Source: Paramicrobacterium humi
GTDB taxonomy: Bacteria > Actinomycetota > Actinomycetes > Actinomycetales > Microbacteriaceae
Reading direction: 5' to 3'
Assembly (NCBI RefSeq): GCF_900105715.1
Contig: NZ_FNRY01000001.1
Location: 744,001-808,000 of the forward strand
DNA: 64,000 bases
Part shown: in pieces, positions 58,836 through 64,000 of the stretch
How positions within the stretch are numbered: position 1 is the first letter of the stretch
Layout of the letters: each line of letters starts with the position of its first letter
Position numbers and translations under genes: made by a program
The notes under the pieces: model-generated
What the model saw: only the letters and a program-made list of their open reading frames with translations
Databases searched by the model: none
Told to the model about the DNA's origin: nothing

Positions 58836-58847
58836 GCCTCAAGGTTA
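58836..58847 (-). promoter_or_regulatory. -10 box of leaderless arsR-type gene
   Basis: TAACCT (58847-58842), 6-nt spacer, ATG 58835. Confidence 0.5.
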
Positions 58848-58906
58848 GTGAGTCCCCCGGCGGAGTACCATGGCAACCGTTCGCGTCCGGGCTGAGGAGG
58901 GGCTAG

Positions 58907-60346
58907 ATGGCACGCAAGCGCACCGTCCCCACGCCGCTCCTCACCTTCACGCGGGTGGGAAGACTGCGCGAGGCCGTCAACGATTTCACGACACGGTCGC
59001 CCTCCCGATTCGCGATCCTCGTCTTCGGCTCGCTCGTTCTGCTCTTCACTCTGCTGTTCTCGCTCCCCGCCGCGTCGGCGACGCGCAGCTGGACCCCGCT
59101 CGCGGATGCGTTCTTCACGGCGATGTCGGTGATCTGCGTCACGGGGCTCTCGACGGTGAACATGGCCACGCACTGGTCATGGTTCGGAGACGTGCTCGTC
59201 GTCGTCGGCGTGCAGATCGGCGCGGTCGGCGTGCTGACGCTCGCCTCGATCCTCGGCCTCGTGATCTCGCGGCGACTCGGTCTGCGGGCGAAGCTCGTCG
59301 CGGCATCCGACAGCAACCCGCTGCGCGTGCACCACGGCCCCGTGGCGGAGGGCCAGGCCGTTCGACTCGGCGACATCGGAAACCTGCTGCTGACGGTGAT
59401 CGTGAGCCTCTTCGTCATCGAGGCCGGACTCGCGGTGCTGCTGTGCGTCCGCATGCTGTTCGACGGCATCGCGCTCAGCGAGGCCGTCACCCACAGCATC
59501 TACTACTCGGCCATGTCGTTCACGAACACGGGGTTCACGCCCAACGAGCTCGGCCTCGGCCGGTTCGCGAACGACCACTGGTTCCTCACGATCCTCATGC
59601 TCGGCGTGTTCCTCGGCTCTCTCGGCTTCCCGGTCATCTTCGCGCTGCGTCGGCACTTGTGGCGCCCGCGGCAGTGGTCGCTGCACGTCAAGCTCACGCT
59701 CATCACGACGATCATCCTGATCTTCGTCGGCGCAGCCGTGTTCGTCGCACTCGAGTACGACAACCCGCTGACGTTCGGCAAGCTCGACGCGGGGAGCACT
59801 GCTTACCAGTCCGTCTTCCTTTCGATGATGACCCGGTCGGGCGGCTTCTCCACGATCGACATCTCCGATCTCAACGGTTCGAGCCTGCTCGTGGCCGACA
59901 TGCTCATGTTCGTCGGCGGCGGCTCCGCCTCGACGGCGGGCGGCATCAAGGTCACGACCCTCGCCGTGCTCGTTCTCGCCGCCTGGGCAGAGGCCCGTGG
60001 CCGCCTCGATATCACGGCCTTCGGCCGCCGCATCCCGGGTGACGTCGTGCGCGTCGCGATCTCGGTGTTCTTCTGGGGAGCGACGATCGTCGCCATCTCG
60101 ACGATCGTGCTGCTGCAGATCACGAAAGAGCCGCTCGATCGCGTGCTCTTCGACGTCATCTCCGGGTTCGGCACCGTCGGGCTCTCGACAGGCCTCGCGG
60201 AGGATCTCCCCACCGCCGGAAAGTACGTTCTCGCGCTCACGATGTTCATGGGTCGCGTTGGTACAGTGACCTTGGCCGCGGCCGTCGCCTCGACGAGCAA
60301 CGGCCGCTTGTTCAGACGTCCGGAAGAGAGGCCGATCGTTGGTTGA
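58907..60346 (+). CDS. TrkH/KtrB-type potassium channel subunit
   Basis: 479 residues. Four M1-P-M2 repeats are visible through their filter regions: FFTAMSVICVTGLSTVN, YYSAMSFTNTGFTP, MMTRSGGFSTIDIS and ISGFGTVGLSTGL. GGGSASTAGGIKV is the gating loop of this family. Carries K+ across the membrane with its TrkA-type partner, encoded in overlap just downstream. GAGGAGG before ATG 58907. Confidence 0.94.
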   Translation: MARKRTVPTPLLTFTRVGRLREAVNDFTTRSPSRFAILVFGSLVLLFTLLFSLPAASATRSWTPLADAFFTAMSVICVTGLSTVNMATHWSWFGDVLVVVGVQIGAVGVLTLASILGLVISRRLGLRAKLVAASDSNPLRVHHGPVAEGQAVRLGDIGNLLLTVIVSLFVIEAGLAVLLCVRMLFDGIALSEAVTHSIYYSAMSFTNTGFTPNELGLGRFANDHWFLTILMLGVFLGSLGFPVIFALRRHLWRPRQWSLHVKLTLITTIILIFVGAAVFVALEYDNPLTFGKLDAGSTAYQSVFLSMMTRSGGFSTIDISDLNGSSLLVADMLMFVGGGSASTAGGIKVTTLAVLVLAAWAEARGRLDITAFGRRIPGDVVRVAISVFFWGATIVAISTIVLLQITKEPLDRVLFDVISGFGTVGLSTGLAEDLPTAGKYVLALTMFMGRVGTVTLAAAVASTSNGRLFRRPEERPIVG

Positions 60347-61007
60347 TCGCATCAAGCACGACACTCCGGTGCTCATCATCGGCCTCGGTCGCTTCGGCGC
60401 TGCATGCGCGGGCGAGCTCGACCGCCTCGACCGCGAGGTCCTCGCCATCGACGAGGACGAGGGGCTCGTGCAGAAGTGGGCCGACCGCATCACGCACACG
60501 GTGCAGGCGGACGCGCGCAACATCGAGGCGCTCAAGCAGATCGGCGCGCAGGACTTCTCCGTCGCCGTCGTCGCCGTCGGTTCCTCGATCGAGGCGTCAG
60601 TTCTCATCACGGCGAACCTCGTCGACATGAAGATCCCGCAGATCTGGGCGAAGGCCGTGTCGCAGTCGCACGGGAAGATCCTCAAGCGCGTGGGCGCGAA
60701 CCACGTGATCTATCCCGAAGCCGAGGCCGGCGAGCGCGTCGCACACCTCGTGAACGGGCGGATGCTCGACTTCATCCAGTTCGACGACGACTTCGCGCTC
60801 GTGAAGATGTACCCGCCGAAGCCGATCCGCGGGAAGAACCTCACCGAGTCGGGAGTGCGGACGAAGCACCACGTCACCGTCGTCGGCGTGAAGTCCCCCG
60901 GCAAGCCGTTCACCTACGCGACAGCCGAGACTGTCGTCTCCGACCACGACCTCATCATCGTCTCCGGATCGTCCGCCGACATCGAGAAGTTCTCGGCGCT
61001 CGGCTGA
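60339..61007 (+). CDS. TrkA/KtrA-type potassium uptake regulator
   Basis: 222 residues. RCK_N Rossmann fold with VLIIGLGRFGAACAGELDRL, DEDEGLVQKW, ANHVIYPEAEAG; RCK_C from about 140 (LVKMYPPKPIRGKNLTES). Binds nucleotides on the cytoplasmic side and gates the channel. The frame opens at TTG 60339, 8 bp inside trkH, with GAGAGG upstream, so it is translationally coupled. Confidence 0.93.
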   Translation: MVDRIKHDTPVLIIGLGRFGAACAGELDRLDREVLAIDEDEGLVQKWADRITHTVQADARNIEALKQIGAQDFSVAVVAVGSSIEASVLITANLVDMKIPQIWAKAVSQSHGKILKRVGANHVIYPEAEAGERVAHLVNGRMLDFIQFDDDFALVKMYPPKPIRGKNLTESGVRTKHHVTVVGVKSPGKPFTYATAETVVSDHDLIIVSGSSADIEKFSALG

Positions 61008-61016
61008 CCGGACCGC

Positions 61017-61862
61017 TCAGGCGCCGGCCGCGAGCTCGCGGGCCCGCGCGAGAGCGGCATCCGTCGCCCGCGTGAAGAGGCCGTGCAAACCGCCCTGCTG
61101 CAGCACTTCGATCGCCTTCTCGGTGGTGCCCTTCGGGCTCGTCACCTGGATGCGCAGCTGCTCCGGGGTCTTGCCCGAGCGCACAAGCAGCTCGGCGGCG
61201 CCCGCGAACGTTCCGTTGACGAGAACGGCCGCCTGCGCGGGAGTGAAGCCCTTGTCGAGAGCCGCGCGCGTGAACTCCTCGATGAGGTAGAAGACGTAAG
61301 CGGGCCCGGAGCCGGAGATCGTGGAGAGCGCGTCGATCTGGTCCTCCGGCACCTCGACGACCTCGCCGACCGTCGCGAACACGGCGTGCGCGAGGGCGAG
61401 GTCCTCGGCGCTCGAGCGTGTGCCGGCCGCGAGCCCCGTGACGCCCTTGCCGACGAGGGACGGAGTGTTCGGCATGGCGCGGATGACGGCGACGCCTTCG
61501 GGCAGGATCTGCTCGAACGTCGCGACGGTGACGCCGGCCGCGACGCTCACCACGACCGTGCCGGGCTCGAGCGCGTCGGCGATCTCACGCAGCAGGTCGG
61601 GCACCATGGCCGGCTTCACGCCGACGAGTACGACCTTCGCCCCGTCGACGGCCCGCACGTTCGCATCGGGCGTCTGCTGCAGCGCATACGAGGTGACGCC
61701 GTCGTTGTCGGCAAGCGCCTGCGCCTTCTCGGGGGTGCGGTTCGTGACCCGGACGCCGCCCTCCACGGTCACGCCAGGCTGCAGCAGCCCCGAGAGGATG
61801 GCGGAGCCCATCGAGCCGGTTCCGAGGATCGCGATGGCGGGGAGTGTCGTTGCGGTGCTCAT
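61017..61862 (-). CDS. proC: pyrroline-5-carboxylate reductase
   Basis: 281 residues. NADPH site IAILGTGSMGSAILSGLL, VVLVGVKPAMVPDLL, and the C-terminal proline-site helix region SGSGPAYVFYLIEEFTRAALDKGF with SPKGTTEKAIEVL. Final step of proline synthesis, the reverse sense of putA in this window. Leaderless: TAGGAT 6 nt before ATG 61862. Convergent with trkA, 9 bp apart. Confidence 0.95.
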   Translation of the reverse strand: MSTATTLPAIAILGTGSMGSAILSGLLQPGVTVEGGVRVTNRTPEKAQALADNDGVTSYALQQTPDANVRAVDGAKVVLVGVKPAMVPDLLREIADALEPGTVVVSVAAGVTVATFEQILPEGVAVIRAMPNTPSLVGKGVTGLAAGTRSSAEDLALAHAVFATVGEVVEVPEDQIDALSTISGSGPAYVFYLIEEFTRAALDKGFTPAQAAVLVNGTFAGAAELLVRSGKTPEQLRIQVTSPKGTTEKAIEVLQQGGLHGLFTRATDAALARARELAAGA

Positions 61863-61874
61863 TGCTCCATCCTA
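61863..61874 (-). promoter_or_regulatory. -10 box of leaderless proC
   Basis: TAGGAT (61874-61869), 6-nt spacer, ATG 61862. Confidence 0.5.
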
Positions 61875-61936
61875 GAAGCGCCGCTGCGGCTACGATCGAG
61901 TCACCCGTGCAACGATGCAGACGAAAGCGACGCGCC

Positions 61937-63826
61937 ATGACCGCCGTTCGGACCGAGCTCTTCACCCTCCCCGCCGCCGCTCTCGGCGAGCCGAACCCGC
62001 TCGCCGCCGTCGCCGACACGTCCGAGCCGCCGTACGCGGTGAGCGGCGCCCTACCCGAGGAGATCGCGGCCGGCATGGGCTTCGGCGGCGTGCGCAACCT
62101 CTTCCCCTACACGATGCAAGACGGCTACGAGCGCGAGCTCGCGCCGACCGCGTTCGAATCCGTCGTGATCGAGAACGCGCACGTGCGCGCCCGTGTGCTG
62201 CCGCAGCTCGGCGGGCGCATCTGGTCGCTGCGCGACCTCGACCGCGGCGTCGAGCTGCTGCACGAGAACTCGGCGGTGCAGTACGCGAACCTCGCCCTGC
62301 GCGATGCGTGGTTCGCGGGCGGCATCGAGTGGAACATCGGCACGCGCGGCCACTCGCCGCACACGGCGAGCCCCCTCCACACCGCGATCGTCGAGACGGA
62401 GGCCGGCGGCATCCTGCGCCTGTGGGAATTCGACCGGCTGCGCGAGACGGTGTTCCAGGTCGACCTGTGGCTGCCGGAGGATTCGCGCGTGCTGTTCGCG
62501 TACGTGCGCATCCAGAACACGTCGGGGCGCGACGCACCCATGTACTGGTGGACGAACGCGGCCGTGCCGCAGACCCCGGCGACGCGCATCCACACGCCGA
62601 GCACGAGCTCTGTCGCGACCGGCTACGACGGCGCGATCTCGACCGTCGAGATCACCGACGACATTCTCGCACCTGCCCAAGCGCCCTACGCCGCCGACTA
62701 CTTCTTCGACCCTGTGCCGGGGCAGCGGCCCTGGGTCGCGGCGACCGACGAGAACGGCGACGGGCTCGCCCTGCTCTCGACCGAGCGGCTGCGGGGCCGC
62801 AAACTGTTCTGCTGGGGAGAGGGCGCGGGCGGGCATCGCTGGCAGCGCTGGCTCACTCCCGACGGCCGGCACTACGCCGAGATCCAGTCCGGACTCGCGC
62901 GCACCCAGTTCGAGCATCTGCTGCTGCCCGCGGGCGAGAGCTGGGACTGGGTCGAGGCGTACGGCAATATCGCGACAGGCGGGTCGGATGCCGCTGCCGC
63001 GGCGCACCGCGTCGAGGCGCTGTGGCCGGCAGCGACGATGGACCGCGCGCTCGAGAACGCGCGCTCGCACGCCGACCTGCCGCCCGGCGCGCCGCTCGTG
63101 ACGGGGAGTGGCTGGGGCGCCCTGGAGCAGCGACGGCGCGAGGCCGCAGGACTACCGCCCGTCGGCTCGGCGGGAACGCGGTTCGAGACGGTGACGCCGG
63201 AGATCGGCGTGTGGCTCGAGCTGCTCGAGACCGGCGCGCTGCCCGCCGCGAACCGCCGCGAGCTGCACCCCTCCTACGTGCGCGGCGAGGCGTGGGAACG
63301 ACTGCTCGAACAGGCTCCCCGCACGTGGAGCACGACGGCACACCTTGGCGCGATGGCACACGCGCGCGGCGATATCGAGCGCGCCGGCGCCTACTACGCC
63401 GCGTCGTTCGCGCTCGCGCCGAACATGCCCGCACTCCGCGGCCGCGCGCGGCTGAGGATCGAGACGGGACGAACGGAACAGGCGGCGAACGACTACCTCG
63501 CCGCCGTCGGCTACGCTCTGCCCGCCGCACAGCGCGCGCTCGTCGTCGAGGGCGCCACCGTGCTGCTCGAGGCCGGCGACACGGCCGGGGCGCTGCGCGT
63601 CATCGACCGCGCCGACAGCGACGTTCGCGGAATCGGCCGTGTGCGCTTCCTTCGGGCGAGCGCCCTGCACCGGCTGGGCCGCGACGACGAGGCGGGGCAG
63701 ATGCTGCACGAGGGCATCGAAGTGGCTAACCTCCGGGAGGGCGACGAGACCGTCTCCGACCTGTGGTCCACGGTGTTCCCCGACGAGCAGCTGCCGGTCG
63801 ACTACGACTTCCGCATGAAAGTGTGA
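61937..63826 (+). CDS. DUF5107-type carbohydrate-related protein with C-terminal helical repeats
   Basis: 629 residues. The N-terminal half (about 30-370) is a beta-rich domain with LFPYTMQDGYERELAPTAFE, VLPQLGGRIWSLRDL, GGIEWNIGTRGHSP and AEIQSGLARTQFEHLLLP, the DUF5107 pattern related to galactose-mutarotase folds. The C-terminal half has TPR-like helices (HARGDIERAGAYYAASFALAPN). Cytoplasmic, no signal peptide. Function unknown, probably in sugar metabolism. ATG 61937 or an in-frame GTG 61907, nearer to a TACGAT box at 61891-61896, could be the start. Confidence 0.83.
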   Translation: MTAVRTELFTLPAAALGEPNPLAAVADTSEPPYAVSGALPEEIAAGMGFGGVRNLFPYTMQDGYERELAPTAFESVVIENAHVRARVLPQLGGRIWSLRDLDRGVELLHENSAVQYANLALRDAWFAGGIEWNIGTRGHSPHTASPLHTAIVETEAGGILRLWEFDRLRETVFQVDLWLPEDSRVLFAYVRIQNTSGRDAPMYWWTNAAVPQTPATRIHTPSTSSVATGYDGAISTVEITDDILAPAQAPYAADYFFDPVPGQRPWVAATDENGDGLALLSTERLRGRKLFCWGEGAGGHRWQRWLTPDGRHYAEIQSGLARTQFEHLLLPAGESWDWVEAYGNIATGGSDAAAAAHRVEALWPAATMDRALENARSHADLPPGAPLVTGSGWGALEQRRREAAGLPPVGSAGTRFETVTPEIGVWLELLETGALPAANRRELHPSYVRGEAWERLLEQAPRTWSTTAHLGAMAHARGDIERAGAYYAASFALAPNMPALRGRARLRIETGRTEQAANDYLAAVGYALPAAQRALVVEGATVLLEAGDTAGALRVIDRADSDVRGIGRVRFLRASALHRLGRDDEAGQMLHEGIEVANLREGDETVSDLWSTVFPDEQLPVDYDFRMKV

Positions 63827-63833
63827 GCACCCG

Positions 63834-64000
63834 CTATTTCGTCGCGGCGAGACGTGTCTCGACCCAGCTCCAGTCGACGCGCTCCTGCTCGAGGCGCACG
63901 CCTCTCCCGTGTCGATCAGTGACCAGATCAGCGTACAGATCCGACTCATCGTCCGTGAGCCGAGGCAACGCCGTGTTTGTGGGCGTCGGCTCGCTTCCCC
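63834..64000 (-). CDS. C-terminal end of an unidentified gene
   Basis: An open frame of 54 codons entering from the right edge and ending at TAG 63836-63834, reading in part LPRLTDDESDLYADLVTDRH and VRLEQERVDWSWVETRLAATK. Codon use is a little less G/C-biased than its neighbours. Too short to identify; it is convergent with the DUF5107 gene. Confidence 0.42.
   Translation of the reverse strand, partial: GSEPTPTNTALPRLTDDESDLYADLVTDRHGRGVRLEQERVDWSWVETRLAATK

Noticed and set aside
3375-63000. GGATGCC as a polar FtsK-guiding (KOPS-like) word
   Set aside because: Both orientations are mixed throughout the window with only a mild bias, whereas a polar word should be strongly skewed.
1-64000. 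Mobile elements, CRISPR arrays, tRNA or rRNA genes
   Set aside because: No transposase, integrase, regularly spaced repeat or tRNA-like cloverleaf was recognised on reading both strands.

Overview
The window is a chromosomal segment of a high-G+C Gram-positive bacterium, most likely a member of the Microbacteriaceae (Actinomycetota). Support: G/C-biased third codon positions throughout, a 32-residue bS22-type ribosomal protein, a menaquinone (men) cluster, FprA-type ferredoxin reductase, System II (Ccs) cytochrome c maturation, many genes that appear to lack a 5' leader (a TAnnnT box 6 nt before ATG/GTG), and a small protein family (41318-41665) that I know mainly from Microbacteriaceae. Genes are tightly packed. 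No intergenic gap exceeds about 220 bp, and I see no insertion sequence, prophage, CRISPR array, tRNA or rRNA. Genus cannot be fixed from the sequence alone.

Layout: (1) 1-6975: truncated GlpF-type channel, CitA/CitB-like two-component pair, LCP cell-wall ligase, DHA2 exporter, SRPBCC protein, AlkD-like protein and a small Imm35/YrhB-like protein. (2) 7005-14834: fused proline-catabolic putA, divergent LysR regulator, unknown membrane protein, NTF2-like protein, and a CDF metal-exporter gene broken by an in-frame TAA and preceded by a one-lobe solute-binding lipoprotein. (3) 14942-22787: YajQ, a keto-sugar epimerase-like protein, then a sugar operon (binding lipoprotein, two permeases, debranching-enzyme-like hydrolase) facing a LacI regulator across two TTTGATCGwTCAAA operators. 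(4) 22855-28721: GABA module gabT-gabD-aldehyde dehydrogenase with a divergent PucR-type regulator. (5) 28723-42693: membrane protein, hydrolase, FprA, then the menaquinone genes (polyprenyl diphosphate synthase, menG, menF, menD, menA, menE, menB, menC) with small passengers. (6) 42784-48452: membrane protein/XRE pair, then histidine phosphatase-resA-ccdA-resB-DUF3054-ccsB. (7) 48600-50453: aspS behind a possible leader-peptide RNA. (8) 50459-57836: small genes, PAP2 phosphatase, OmpR-type two-component system, and divergently a GT-C / GT2 / GtrA glycosylation set. (9) 57900-64000: bS22, HTH and ArsR regulators, TrkH/TrkA potassium uptake, proC, a DUF5107 protein and a truncated gene.

How the parts fit: several blocks feed glutamate-family metabolism (putA, proC, the GABA genes). 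The men and ccs clusters build the quinone and cytochrome parts of the respiratory chain. The LCP protein, the PAP2 phosphatase and the three-component glycosylation set act on envelope polymers. The observations most worth a second look are the exact spacing of leaderless starts, the aspS leader with two mutually exclusive hairpins, the glycosylation set beside its own sensor/regulator, an 11-bp motif shared by the CitA-type kinase and glpF upstream regions, the one-lobe binding protein joined to a broken CDF gene, and a strongly over-represented GGATGCC/GGCATCC word.
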